In this document: one piece after another, positions 37,762 through 50,811 of the stretch
How positions within the stretch are numbered: the first letter of the stretch is position 1
How the letters are laid out: each line of letters begins with the position of its first letter
Assembly (NCBI GenBank): GCA_003344405.1
Contig: NOWV01000003.1
Location: forward strand, 868,001 to 932,000
Origin: Trichoplax sp. H2
Taxonomy: Eukaryota; Placozoa; Uniplacotomia; Trichoplacea
Direction: 5' to 3'
DNA: 64,000 bases
Translations under genes and position numbers: made by a program
The notes under the pieces: model-generated
The model's input: only the letters and a program-made list of their open reading frames with translations
Database searches by the model: none
Told to the model about the DNA's origin: nothing

Positions 37762-40700
37762 TTATAGAAGTTTCTTCGCTTTTTCATACAGAGCGTCTAC
37801 CACCTTACCCATATTGCTAATCGTTTCTAAAGCAGCTTCAAAGGACTGATCTACTTGTGGTTCTTCGTAAATTGTTAAAACTCCGCAGCTTTGATCCATT
37901 ATGCCTAATTAAAAAAATTCTCACCATAAGTACTTCAACAAACGAAAGGATGCAACGCAAAATAATCAGACCGTAAAATTTCTTGTCTAAAATCATTTGG
38001 GATAACTTCCGCTCGACAACATTCTAATTAAATGAAATATACATGTATCAATGATAGATATTTTAATCCTATAATCTCCAAGAATTACAACTTAGAAATA
38101 AATAATACCAGAGATAATTTGATAATTGAGGCTACATGTTCGACCTATTAATTGAAATAAACAATAAATTTCTACGTTTACGATTGTTATAACTCCATAA
38201 GAATACCACAATCCGAAGCTCTGCTAAAAATCAGGTCCAGCAGGGATACGTACCTCAACTCTTGAATAAGGTTCGATAATACGTAATAAATTTTGCTCCA
38301 ACAAATTGTCATAAAGGGCATCAAGGTGAGACTATACAAATAACGAAACGGTTATTAGATCTAGACTGGTCGCAATTAAGTTTGTAGTTATATACAGTAG
38401 TACAAACCTGAATTATGGGATCTTCAGTAAGTTCCTGTTTATATTTTTTAGTAGCCTACGGTATCAATACATAAAGACGTGAACATTACAGGTATAATTT
38501 TAAACGAATCAGACACACTATGTAAACATACGAACCTCTTCAAGCTCTGAAAGGGATCTATTATGACCTGCCGTGGCAATGCTTTTCATGGCCTCAAGCT
38601 AGACAGTATATAACATTTTCAATAAAATCATAAATTTCGATAGATAACAGTGATGATAGCAAATTTTTTGCGTCATACCTCAACGCCGGCATAGCGAAGA
38701 GCCAATTTTCCACTAATAATTGACTTAACATCATCCGGACTAGCATTAAATTGCGTTTCAGAATTAGTTGAGATATACAATCAATATCTTACAGACGACG
38801 AAGCAAGTTACCTATTGACCATAATTTTACATAACAGCATATATTTGAGAGCCAATTTTGCAGTTGAATCATCGATAGAATCATAACCCTAAAATCGTTG
38901 CAAGGTTGAAGAGGTTTAAGTCGTGTAAAATGTATGCATATTATTAACAAATGATTAATTAATTCACAATAAAGAAAACGAACTTGATAATTGATTAATA
39001 GTCGAAGCTGTCTCCGTATATTTTATTATGCTGTTCATATTGCAATAAACTAGTAGGTTATTATGCAATAATGGTTACTTTTCTGAGTAAAGTTCATACC
39101 TCGAAAGCTTCATAAAAATAAGAAAATGATGTTTTAAAATCTTTTTCTTCAGCATGCAGAATACCGGACTGCAAATCTAAAGAAGCCTACATTTGAGATA
39201 ATAAAAAACGATTTAAAACGTATGAATCAGCCAGGCAAACAAATCGCTTACAAAAAAATTGCAGTTTACTTGTAATTTTGGAGGGCAGTAAATGGTATTA
39301 GCCGTCGTCCTAGCTGCAGTCAGAGCAGCTCGAGCTTTAGGGATATTTTTAACAGCATGGTATACCTTACTTTCGATAAGTTGAACCTAAATAATTATTT
39401 AGTATAGCTCAATGTCAAGAGTATGCATATAGGCTAAAGGCGTAGTAAGTATTAGGGTTAATAACCTCTACAAGCAATTCTTTATCGTCTAGTTTTTTCA
39501 GTTCTTTGAGCAGCTTAGAACCTTGTTAATGTAACGAATGAATAAAATTTCAATTCTGTAACTTTATGACATAGAAATTAATCATACATACTTAGAGACA
39601 GAGATTCTACGTAATTAGAATTCTCATAGTATAATCCAATCAGGCGTGACTAATAATTAATAAAACAAGATTCATGAGTTATTGGTTTAATTATTAATTT
39701 GAAACAAAACTTTCTGGATATAAGAGTTTTAGGAATAAAATTAAAATATAAAACAGACATAATCTTAAATTTCGAAATTCAACCTCTAGTGCTTGGCGTA
39801 GATAAGATCTTTTCTCATTTTTTGCCCACTCGATACAATCAAGACATAGCTGAATCTATCAATTAACCAATTTAATAGATGAATTATTAAAAAATTCACT
39901 ATTTGCCACTTATACACAAAGGGAATATAAATTTACTCTCTGGTTAATATTTAGGCGCTACATTACCTCAGCTGTGGTTGATGCTTTTATTGATAGGAAT
40001 AGATCCACAAGTTCTTTGACTAATCTAGCAGCTTTGGCTTTGGATACAACACTCAGAAAAGGTCGAGTAGCAGTAATTAGATCAGCCAGACCTAAACCAA
40101 TGCAATTATAACATTGTTACAATAGCCGTAGTTACAGACTTCACCGTAGTGCATTGGCAATTTCGATATTTGCTATATTTAAATATTCACATTAAGCAAT
40201 GAATAGGCATAGGCCATTTAGTACTTGATTCAGATTCTCAAATAAGGCGTTTCACCTCGATAATATGAATTTTTTAATACTAATTCTCGAGTCCGGAATC
40301 ATAAACTTCAGTTAGAGACTTGTGACAATATTAGCGGATTTATAACTTTCATAATTATGGTTTTATGCGTAGTACTTCCAAGTATCAGCTCACAAATGCA
40401 AATTGAAATCAACCGATTATGCAGTAAACTGCGGAAGTAATGCATACAGCATTCAAACGATAATTCGTAAAGTATGTGGACTGCTATGGAAATTCACTTT
40501 TACGATCAAGTTCGAAAGTTTAGCTATCAAAATGTCCAATATTTACGTATAGATTATGAGTGACTAGTGCATTACTCAATTTGATGTTACTTCAGTAAGT
40601 ACCTTGTGATTGCTTGCGTTTAGCCAATAAAGATCCGAGCGCCAAGACTGATTTCTCTTTCAATTTGATGCCATTCTCATCACCCACACGAATATCACGT

Positions 40701-41195
40701 TGTACTATATACGCGTTAATAATGGAAAGTTACATGTCATACAGTGCCGCTAACTAATCAGATCTAGTAATATTATAATTGTAAGTAATTTAATAGCTGA
40801 GTCCTGTAAGAATATGGATTAGGTACTGCGCTACAGTACTACAATAGCATCCTTTTACAGTTAGTTAACAAATAACATCAGTAACAATTCAGTATACTGC
40901 AGTAATGACATCAGTCGCTTTTTGCAATCAACACTCTAGCAGTTATACTACTGCAATAGCACAGAATATGTTGGCGAACTGGTAATACTATATTATAGTG
41001 ATTGCTGAATATCATTGTTAGAATAGTGCCAGCAAGGTCGAAGCAAGTTACGAACACAGTAGACTTTACTGTAATTTTTGAAGAGAAATCCAGCAATAAA
41101 ATACCTATTTCACTTAATGTTTTGATCGCTTTATCAGGATCGAGAGTCAGCTCTTTTTCTATCTCATCCCATTCGCTATTCACTTCCATTACCAT
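37762..41195 (-). CDS. PSMD11: 26S proteasome non-ATPase subunit 11 (Rpn6)
   Basis: PCI-domain subunit of the 19S lid that clamps lid to base and core particle. Exon 1 is 41195-41105 ([19 protein letters not shown]) and exon 2 is 40704-40603 ([20 protein letters not shown] then [12 protein letters not shown]). Further short exons run leftward, with lid-specific blocks such as the LVD-LF helix near 40000, a [14 protein letters not shown]-equivalent near 39330 and the PCI region near 38900-38270. The C-terminus ends [13 protein letters not shown] with TAA at 37764-37762. That tail closely matches the human Rpn6 end. The ATG at 41195 is followed by a second in-frame ATG two codons later; either could be used. 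Intermediate exon junctions were not all worked out. Head-to-head with the TRAPPC6 gene. Confidence 0.92.
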
Positions 41196-41822
41196 AATTC
41201 TAATTCTAATCTTTCACCAAATTTTGACTAAGATTGCGTGCACCGCACTCGTTTTTACGAATGAATTTCTGTTTCCTTTTGTGTGATCTAGTACTGTACC
41301 GTACTGAACTATAAGTACAGAATGTCCAAATGTCAGTGTGTTGCTAGAGTGACACGTACGAAGGCAAGCGTGCAGTACTGTACTGTACGTTACATACAGT
41401 GCAAGATGCTTTATAAGTTAATGCAGTGTCATAGTCTCTAAGGCTTTTACGGCTCAGATCGGGTTTAGTACAGTACTTTACAGTGTACAGTGTACAGTAC
41501 TGTAGAGACAACGGATGGAGCTGTTCCAGACTTTAGCTGAGATTGCAGTGCTGAGTACTGTACTGTACTGTACAGTACAGTACAGAAATTGACTGCCTAC
41601 CGTACTGTACTGTACACTGTACGGTATAGTACAGTACAGTACTGTACTTTATAGTGAGTGACAGTACTTGATGTCAGTCCTGTCACTCTAGTCCTGTGCT
41701 GACTGCACTTTGATGAGATTAGACCTTTGCGAACTAACGAAGGATAAATATTGGTCACCTTGAGTAATTTGTGAATCGCGATAGTACTAAAAGTGCTTGA
41801 AATTTGTAAAATCTGAGTAAGT
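41196..41822. promoter_or_regulatory. Divergent promoter region, PSMD11 / TRAPPC6
   Basis: 627 bases between two start codons, packed with TACAG/CTGTA palindromes from about 41291 to 41648. Gene order implies both promoters lie here. Confidence 0.6.
41291..41648. repeat. Dense palindromic pentamer array, including a 28-bp perfect palindrome
   Basis: Several CTGTA and TACAG runs. Positions 41558-41585 form a perfect 28-base palindrome made of CTGTA units meeting TACAG units at their centre. A second large palindromic run spans 41604-41646. Confidence 0.92.
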
Positions 41823-43185
41823 ATGGCCGATGAGGTTGCTATCGAATTTTTACATATGGAAATAGTCAATTATGCCCAAAAGGAATTATCCGATGATAAA
41901 AAGGTCTGTATACATACTGTACATGTTACTTAGCCTTTACTTTTATGGTTAACTTGTCAGTTGAAGTTATTAGACTCGCTACCATAAACTCGTTATTTCA
42001 TGATTCAAAGCTATTCACTACTTCTTAGTACTACACTGTAAAACAGAGACCTTCTCGCTGATATTATCTTTGTATTACCCCTTATTAGAAACCTATTTTG
42101 GACTCAATAGGCTACCGTGTAGGATACAGCCTAGCTGAAAGGTTCGTGCAATGTTATGTGATTTACTGCATAGATTGATATGTACTGTACTATGCCAATA
42201 CTGCATTATACAAGTATGTGCACGATCACCTATTTGTGCATTCAGTAGTACTGATTAACTGTACGCTGCAGGCTATCGAAAGAGACACTACGATTTAAAG
42301 ATGATATCGACTCTGTAAAATTCATATGCCGGGAACTGTGGAATTTTATATATAAGAAGCAAGTCGATAATTTACGCACTAATCATTCTGTAAGATTTAA
42401 GTTTTATTTTAATTACAAATTGATCTGTGATTTGTTCTGAATTATAGTACGTATACAAAATTATACCATATTGATATGAATTATTGCTAATGTATAGGGA
42501 GTTTATGTACTAGTAGACAATCATTTCCGTTTCATTTCTTCAATGGCTGAAGGACAGCAGTACATAAAGCTAGCTCCAGTGGTAATTATAATAAATTTTA
42601 ATTATCAATTAACAATATTGCTGATTACTTCAACTTACAAATAACTTTACTTTTATTGCGATATTCCATTGATACTAGTACTTATACTATTCATGTGGAC
42701 TAATAAGAGGAGCTTTAGAGTGCTTCGGTCTGAAGTGTATGGTTACGGCTGATATTACTTCTGTCCCAGTATGTAAGTACAACGAAAAGTAGATAACAGT
42801 CTTGGTGAGACCTTCAAATGCAATAGTTTATTGATTGTAAACGTGTAGGATGTTATATCAAAGATACATAAACAATTTTACAAATTTACTTTTAAAAAGT
42901 AGATAAATGCATCGATAGCGGAATAAACTAGGGATTGCTACCCCTTTTTAATTAGTCACTAGAATAAACACATATACTGTACACTGTACAGTACATTTCC
43001 AAGATATCGTTATTCAAATTAATACTTATCAGTATTCGTAAAATACGCGTATATCATAATCTTTTTTAATTGAAATAGTTTGTAAGTTTATTTAGCAAAT
43101 GACATTGAAAATTTCTCTTATTAATGCTTATATACTGTATGCTATTACTACAGGTCGTTTTCACATTAAAGTACTGACGCAATGA
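41823..43185 (+). CDS. TRAPPC6B: TRAPP complex subunit 6 (TRAPPC6B-like)
   Basis: Bet3-fold subunit of the TRAPP tethering complex (Rab GEF for ER-Golgi and Golgi traffic). Six exons: 41823-41903, 42089-42141, 42272-42389, 42498-42581, 42679-42772 and 43154-43185. They sum to 462 bases, 153 aa, against about 158 for human TRAPPC6B. Seen in order: MADEVAIEFLHMEIV, GYRVGYSLAERL, FKDDIDSVKFICRELW, KQVDNLRTNH, GVYVLVDNHFRF, YSCGLIRGALE and VTADITSVPVCRFHIKV. All are recognisable TRAPPC6 blocks. The last exon is only 32 bases. AATAAA at 43632 is a candidate poly(A) signal. Confidence 0.96.
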
Positions 43186-45316
43186 AAGAAGAATTATAGG
43201 CAGCCGAAATCAAACGTTTTGAAATTAAGGTAGACTGAAATTACGCCAGAAGACGCTACTATAATCTCCTCGAACTTACCGGCCTCTTCAATATGCATTC
43301 CTTTTTAAGCCACCTAGCTATTAAAGTAGCCAAATCATAGATTTAGTAGCTGTATGTCGCGTAAAGTATCAGCTCCTTGTTTTCAGTAGCTATAGTATTA
43401 TAACTACCGACCTTTAAGATATAAATTGATGCAGATTTAAGCTCGCTCTACATTGTTAGATTCGCTGTATACATCTAACATAATCACAATCACAATTACT
43501 ACAGACGTCTTAAAGATGTGTACTGTATATTCTTGAAAATTGTATTTAAGTAAGTTCTTTAGTTACTGCGAAGTCACTTTCTTTCTAAAGTGTATTTCGT
43601 ATTTGTATGCATATATTCACACTGTATTATTAATAAAAGGATTCTTTATGTATTTGTGCTTGCTCTAGACAGCAACGTGATTACATAAATATCTATAACA
43701 TAAATTTTATGAATTAGTTATACAGTTTCACTACGATATTGTCAATGGCCTTGAATGGCGACTTCAATAACAAGCCATATAACAGCTCCTAAATGCTAAA
43801 GCGTTATAGTATTCAACTTAGATTTTAAACTGGTAGATATAACATTAAAGTGAAATGTATAAGCAATAATAAATATAAATATGTTTTTTAATATCATTTA
43901 CGAGTAAACATTTGTTTTTGATACATTTTTCGTTCTTAAAATATACAAATGACTATAAACTGATCTTGCAATTTAGTCGCTGTATCAGTATCATCCATCG
44001 TACCTTGATTTCTGAAATTACTAATGATGGTGTACCACTGTAGACACCTTCATCTGATTCAATGCGAAAATGGTATCGGCTATGCCTAATTTGTATCCGA
44101 AATTTTATAGAGCTGTAATAGTACTAGTAACATTTAAAATATAACTGCCATCGATTTTTTAAGATAATTATGGTGAAAATAGATGAAGGTGTCGTTTTAG
44201 AGACTTTTCACAGCGCCGATACGTATCACATATGGTACAGTATTATAACCAATTTTCTATATGATTGATAATAATTATATTACCTCATACAATTTTGCGA
44301 AAAAAGTAATGGTAATATTTACGATAAATGGTAGCAGACTTTTTCAGCGATATGGCATAACAACTGAACTAATCGATGTCTTAGATATATTTAGAAGGTA
44401 TGACGAATAAAGCTAGTGAAAACGTTGTTACATTGAGATCATAATTGTTTTATTAGTAGCACCTGAGGGATACTCGTATACTTACGTAATGAAAAAGGGC
44501 AGGATTGGTAATTGCATTCAAATTTAAAATCAGGTATTGATGATTAATTACCATTAATATGTCATCCATCTTTTGATAGAAACTTATTGCACAGGATCTA
44601 TAAAAATTTGCAGTGCTAGCGGAATGATAGATTCAAATATTTTACTATTAGAACTAGATTTAATCCTGTCTAACACTATTGCTTAAGCTTACAAACAGTA
44701 TACCAATACCTGGAACCGGAAGCAACGAGATAGAAATATTACTATTGATAGCATGAGTATATCCTTAAAAGCTAGGCATGATGGGGTATCTTGATGCAAC
44801 AGAGCTAATTTCATATAGGACATGACCCCAACCTTAAAAGAGCGATGTAATTGTGAACTCTTATAAAACGTACTACGAAAATTAATTTTCTGAGTAAATG
44901 TACCGTTCACACTGCTGACTAATCAGAAAAAGGGAACAGTAGAAGTGCGAATAATCTTTCAGTTAACCGTATATAGTATTCAGGTACTCAACTACTTCTA
45001 CTTCAGAGAAAAATGATCAAAATTAAGTACTAAGTAAAGCGATTCTTTTAAATACATACACCTATTTGTACAATGCTCTAATAATTTCTAATCAAATCAA
45101 ACGTTTCAGCATTCCTGTCGTGGTCATCTTAGTCTAAACTTGGTATAAGCAGTATCGTACGGCAAATAAAAGATCGAACATCAATTGCGTGAAGCTTCAC
45201 AGTTATTCGCAAGTTGAGATGGTTAGAGTGACGCTATTACTACTTCAGCTGATACTCTCTAAAATCTAGAAAAAAAATCTCATAACCTTAACAATCTAAT
45301 GGTAAATTCATAAGTC
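43186..45316. other. Intergenic region, TRAPPC6 to bZIP gene
   Basis: About 2.1 kb holding the bZIP promoter. No supported exon. Unlike most other gene starts here, no dense TACAG/CTGTA cluster lies upstream of 45317. Confidence 0.5.
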
Positions 45317-47915
45317 ATGGATGGAGATTTTCTAGTTCATGGTGATCCTGAAATATGGAAAACAGCTTACGCGTACGATGTAAGTTTGAGTAAATATTAA
45401 TAGTAAATAATTTATCCATAGCTGTAAGCTATTATCGAAGAGTATACTAGACCAGAAGTAAAGTAGCCTTAACATTTAATATATAATAAATGTGTTAATT
45501 GAAATGAAGAGACTATCTGTTTTCAGAATTGTCTTGCTGTCGTAATAAATGCTTATGAAAGGTAGATATCTATTCTTGCATCATAAGTTACATCAGAGTT
45601 TGGTAAATATTAACTGATATTGTCCTTAGTAGTATTAAATATAAATAAACGTTAATCTTCTCGTAAATGATACAGGGTATGAACCTAATTAATAGCATTA
45701 CAATGCCAAAGAGCTTCTGGAGTTGTAATCCTTACCATAGTTTCTGCAGAGATGTTTCCGGAGTAAAAATGATGATGCATTGCAGATACTTTATTCTCAT
45801 TAACACTAGAGCTTCCAATATAGTGATAGAACAATTCAAATAAGAAATTTTCATTCTTCTCGCTATTTTCTAAACTTGATTTAAATTTAATACTCAGAAC
45901 TAATGCTTGTCATTTTTATTTCACAGACGCCGGGAGATAATCAGTACCTAGTCGATTTTGGGGATGACCTGCTTAAAGGACACGATATTTTTATGCCACC
46001 ATTGTTCTCAGATTACGAAGAATCTAAGTAAAAAACTCTCCATACCACTATTAATTTATCTTAATGTTTTAATAGAATATACAGCAGAAGCTTTCTACCA
46101 CATAGTCGCTGACGTGGTATTTCTAGTTATATTTTTTTGGCAATACTATCAGTCAGCTATATAACGAGATTCACCAAGAAAGAACATTTACATTGATACA
46201 AAAGCTGGGAATTAATCACAAGATGCCTATCATATTTTTTGATCTTCATCAACTGCATACAGCTTGCATTTTTACAAAAATATACGTAGTCAGTTTTAGA
46301 GTTAGTAAGCGAACCTCTTGCTGGCACTAATTAATAATTAACGTTAGCTATTGGTTATCATTTATCAGTGATCTTATGACTGGTTTGGTATCTAATACGA
46401 AAGATTCAGTGATTACCAGTGATTCCCTAAAAGATGCAGTGCCAGTCGATTTAAAAGGTAATATTTACTCCATTTGAAGCTATACGCACCAAAATTAACC
46501 TATGAGTAATATTAATTCGCACCTACTATAATGTTTTAAGTTTATGTTTTTATAGTGAACAGTCACTGGAATATTTCCTATAAACTATTTCACTTTTCCA
46601 GGGCGTAGTTTTATGGGGAATATGAATATGTTAGTGGATGCTCTGAAGTTAGTACTGACTAAATTATTTAAGCAATCTAAATATTTATTTAGCATTAGAT
46701 CTCAATAATCTTAGAAACCACGAAATTAAGCCCGGAACGACCTCGGTCAGCAAGGATGCCAAAAATGTAACACTAGATTCCAAGACAATCACACTGCAAA
46801 ATAATCCAGTAGTTTTTGATAATGCGTTCAAACTGCGTCCAATTATTAACAAAAAGTATGAAGATAAAGAAGAGAATCGGAAAATGGTCAATAGCATCGA
46901 GGGTAGTGAAAGAAAACTGAAAATTGCTGACTTAGCGTCGTCTCGTTATATTCAATCTCCCATGCCAGAAAGTAGAGATCTAGATAATGCATACATTTCT
47001 CATCCTTTAAATGAAATCAAGCGCAGTAAGCACGAAAACGAGCAACTCAAAATCGCTAAATCAGACATAGCTACCAAAGCAAAGAGGAAAAAGCCGAAGG
47101 TGGAGCAAGTCTCCGCTCTGATACCGACGAATAAAAATACCAAGATTAATAATTTGATTGAATCGGATAGTGAAAGTCAAAGAAAGGCCTTTGCAAAACA
47201 CATATCGACTGGGAAGGAAAATTGGCCGCCGAAAAAAAATAAGAAAAAAATTGTTAATATGGGCTGTGAAATTAAACAAGCGAAAGGGAAACGATGCAGT
47301 GTAGTGCGAACTCCAAATGATCTCATAAAGTACACAGTGGGGAATTCAGCTATGAATGCTTGCGAGATACATAGCTCGAAAGAAAGTCAGGTTTTAAAAT
47401 TATTATTAAAATCTGAAACTAGTATAATCATAACCTCTAGAACCATTAATCATGGAAAAATTAATGACACGTAATTTAGAATTTTTTTATCTCATAGAAT
47501 AAAATATCTGTAAATGTAAATATACGTAAATTAATTACTATCATAGGAAAAAAAACATCATCAAAGGTCAGCGAACAAAAATTCTGGCTCCAATCTTGCA
47601 TGTGGTTCTGAAGTTAAAAAGAGCCTACGACGCGAAAGAAATAGAATTCACAGTCGCAACCATCGTATAAAGAAAAAGATGCAGTTTCAAACTTTAGCTG
47701 AAGATAATCATAGACTGCAAATTTTGCATAAGGCAATGAGAACTCAGTATGAAAAATTCTTAGCTCAGCTAAAAGTCACTACTGAATTATTAATGAAGGA
47801 AACCAGAAATAATAAAAATGTGACTCATCTCAAAACGGCACACGACACAGCTCGAAAATTAAGGACTGAGATTGGAATTCAAATCGAATGTCTCCGTAAT
47901 CAGTATAACGTTTAG
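45317..47915 (+). CDS. bZIP-domain protein of unassigned subfamily
   Basis: Probable DNA-binding transcription factor; family not recognised. Five exons: 45317-45379, 45927-46027, 46369-46457, 46693-47390 and 47547-47915. They sum to 1320 bases, 439 aa, with all junctions in phase. The N-terminus is acidic (YLVDFGDDLLKG, LFSDYEES) and could be an activation region. The middle is lysine-rich and low complexity. The basic region is RRERNRIHSRNHRIKKK with the N-x7-R pattern (Asn349, Arg357). Heptad leucine-zipper positions L, L, M, F follow over about 22 residues. The Ser/Arg-Asn-His-Arg core (SRNHR) differs from the usual AA-x-x-(C/S)R and resembles ERNR-IH-R type bZIPs. The zipper is short and weak, with possible extension by the KVTTELLMKE helix. 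Confidence 0.8.
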
Positions 47916-48248
47916 CAATTTTAAAGAAAGTGGTGCAGTGGTTAAATATCTCGATCTGATTTCGATAGCATTATCGTTCCAGATTCAGCTTTAGTTATTA
48001 CAATAATTAGAGCCTAGTTTTATTGATGTTCCTACTCCTACAACTGCTAGTTATATTGATATGAACGCTATGCACGGCCGTTAGTAAATAATGATACCAC
48101 TCAAAAATAACGACTATTATTACTATGTACTTAAAATTGTTATACACGTATAAGCTATTTAATTAAAGTCAGTATCGCGTGAAATATGTAGAAATTATAC
48201 CAGTACTATACGCAGCTTTTCGTTGCAAAGCGTACAGATAAAGGTATC

Positions 48249-48249
<1 letters not shown>

Positions 48250-48282
<33 letters not shown>
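48250..48282. repeat. (AT)n microsatellite
   Basis: Uninterrupted AT dinucleotide repeat of about 16 units. Confidence 0.95.
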
Positions 48283-48688
48283 CATAGGTTGTCATTAATT
48301 ATTATATCAGTTTTGCAATTTGGTGTTTATAAACACGTGATTATAGTATAGCGTAATTCACTTCATGAGTTACTACTACTCCATAAGCAAGTAATAGCAT
48401 ACTTATGGATTGAAATCTAGATGTTTATTGTCTAAAAGAGCAGATGTTCAATGTAGTACTTTTATTCTATGCTGTACCAACTTTGATGCTTTGCCCATAG
48501 ATATTGCATTGCACCCGTTGTATGGTATTTTAGAATCAAACTGTCTCGTAATGATACTGGTCTAAGATGATTTAGACTTGTACTTAATGAATTTCGCGCA
48601 ATAAGATAACCGTAATAGTAAATAAATGATACAGTGTTGTGATGTGATATGGTTTATGAATCATGAAAATTCCGGAGATCCCCTTAAT

Positions 48689-48718
48689 TTAAGGCTACAT
48701 TATACGATGTAGCCTTAA
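48689..48718. repeat. 12-bp perfect inverted repeat with 6-base loop
   Basis: TTAAGGCTACAT, then TATACG, then ATGTAGCCTTAA. It lies about 770 bases downstream of the bZIP stop and 340 upstream of CHURC1. Confidence 0.9.
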
Positions 48719-49056
48719 TCTAATCTCAGTATCTAGAATTCTGAATTCTCTAAATTAAATTCAAATATAGTAGTAAGAGAGTGCAGATCTAATCTTGTCG
48801 GTATTTACTCAATACTACTGTACTTACCATGCGGCTGCGGTACGTCGTATCAATGGTTCCTAATTTGGAACACAATACAGTAGTTTGTATAGTATGTGAA
48901 GTGAAATGAAAGAGTTGTTTACGAAACCGTGTGTTTACTGTGTTGTACTGGATAGTAGGTACGGAACGGAAGTGTACGATAGTGTACGACATACAGTACA
49001 ATACATGCAAACAATTAAACCATTTAGCTGGATCATACAGGCATATTTGCAACGTT

Positions 49057-50691
49057 ATGTGCAACCGTTGTGTTTTTACTCCATTTCCTGATCGGGTAGG
49101 ATTTATTTTAATTTTTAATTATTTTATCATCGATTGATACGCGCATTTCAGATATTTTAAGTCAGGATAATGTGTAGAATATTAAACTTGAGGTTAATCA
49201 CTAGACTGTACTGCACAGTAGTGTATGTTGAGCTTGTGCAATGTACTGTACTGTATACTATACTGTACACTAAGTATGCAGTACTGTAGATGATGCACTC
49301 TCTAAAATGTTTGCAGGATCTTCGGGTGTACTTGTTGGCTAGCTACTATTGTAGAATGTCCAAATTGGTACAATTAACAATTTAATTCAGTTAATTCATC
49401 GGTGCAGCGTAATTGATAACACATGAGTGACTGAGCCGTGTATTTTCTACCAGACTTATCTGATGTCTGCAATAAAATTTTGATTTGTTTTTATCTAAAT
49501 TATTCTAATAACGTCAGAATATCTACATGGACAGAAACCAATAAGATTTGTCATATTGTAGAATATACATTATACACGTTACTATAGTATCTATATATAT
49601 ATACTGCGCCGGTTTGTAAAAGTAGTGACTTTAGGATAAAGTGTACGTATATACTATACTGTAGTTATAAAAAGAAAGAAATTTCATCCGCCTTACTAAG
49701 ATAGCAAACTACTGATTAATATACGTATACGTATCGTGAAACCAAAGACAATTGATTGTCGTATTAATTACAGGGGAATAGCTGCCTCGACACTGGATCA
49801 TTCTTTTTAAACTTTAAAGCTTGTTGTAGTTGTCAGAAAAGGACACTGATTGAAACTTGTAATAAAGAATCGAAAGAGGAAGAAGATCAAACAGAAGTAA
49901 TCAAGTATCAACGTAAGAGTGCTGTACCTGAGAAAATTAAGCTGAGCTGAATTAATCATTGACATCAATAAATAATAGTTGATGCATCAAATTAAATCGT
50001 AACTATTGCTAGTGAAATTGACTGATTGTACGGTAAATGAAAAATCACAATCACATTAGTTATGATTAAGTTAATTATTATAGGCCTGTTAGGTGGAATC
50101 TCAGCCGGATGATGAAACCTTGCCAGTTGCAACTAGTTGTAACTGTATTTATACAGTAGTTATTCGCATAGTATTATTTTCTTTGATTAATATATATATA
50201 TATATATATCTTTATTAAAAATGTATATTGTAGATATATGTCCTAATTGCCGACACGTCATTGCCAACCATGAGTACACTTTTCAAGTAGAGGAAGGTTA
50301 TCAGGTGAAAACTATTAAGTTACTGCAGTACATATTTTTGCCTTAGCAACCTTAGCCTACTGTATCGTATATAACTGATATTTCGCTTTAACAGCCAAGT
50401 TTAATGTGCTATAATAGTATATATTTAGATTGTATTTTGTAATCATGTCATTGTAACATTTTAACTTCATAGCTTTATTAATCTACTATAATTTATTTAT
50501 TAAAGTCTAACATACACATACTTATCATTCGTGCAAGACTCAGCCTCTGCTGACTGCGACTAAAAATTACTTTTCATTATATTGTTATCAAGATTTATGG
50601 CATGGAATGTTTACTTTGTGGTTGCGGTGAAGCAACTGTTAGCGTTATGCCTAACGATCCTAGAAAACTTTTAATCAACAATGGGTATTGA
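49057..50691 (+). CDS. CHURC1: Churchill protein (CHURC1)
   Basis: Small zinc protein. Vertebrate Churchill modulates FGF-dependent cell fate and movement; its direct DNA binding is disputed. Four exons, 49057-49095, 49774-49912, 50234-50304 and 50593-50691, sum to 348 bases, 115 aa (human 112). Seen: MCNRCVFTPFPDRGNSCLD, GSFFLNFKACCSC, an acidic loop with extra Glu residues, CPNCRHVIANHEYTF, and MECLLCGCGEATVSVMPNDPRK. All zinc-ligand Cys pairs (CxxC x4) and the HVIA.HEYTF signature are present. The start is the ATG at 49057 because its 13 codons splice in frame onto the conserved GN-CL block. CTGTA arrays lie in intron 1 (about 49205-49290). Confidence 0.94.
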
Positions 50692-50811
50692 ATATCTTTC
50701 AATGTGATAGATCTTTATTTAAAAATTTACTTAAATAATAACGACAAACATAAAAATTTAATAAAAAATTTTGAATAAAAATGATCACTATAATATTTTC
50801 TTGTACTGAAA
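50692..50811. terminator. Compact convergent 3' ends, CHURC1 / TRMT6
   Basis: Only 120 bases separate the stops. AATAAA lies on + at 50760 and 50774, and on - at 50719-50714, so the two mature 3' UTRs probably overlap. Confidence 0.5.

Larger units (their letters stand above)
47916..49056. other. Intergenic region, bZIP gene to CHURC1
   Basis: About 1.14 kb. It contains an AT dinucleotide microsatellite (about 48250-48282) and a 12-bp perfect hairpin at 48689-48718. No exon was seen. Presumably includes the CHURC1 promoter. Confidence 0.5.

Noticed and set aside
46602-46647. Possible extra bZIP exon (acceptor CCAG, donor GTTAGT)
   Set aside because: Including it shifts the frame of the next exon into a stop; joining 46457 directly to 46693 keeps the frame.
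47061-47279. Minus-strand ORF of 72 aa in the bZIP gene
   Set aside because: Antisense shadow of the long lysine-rich exon.
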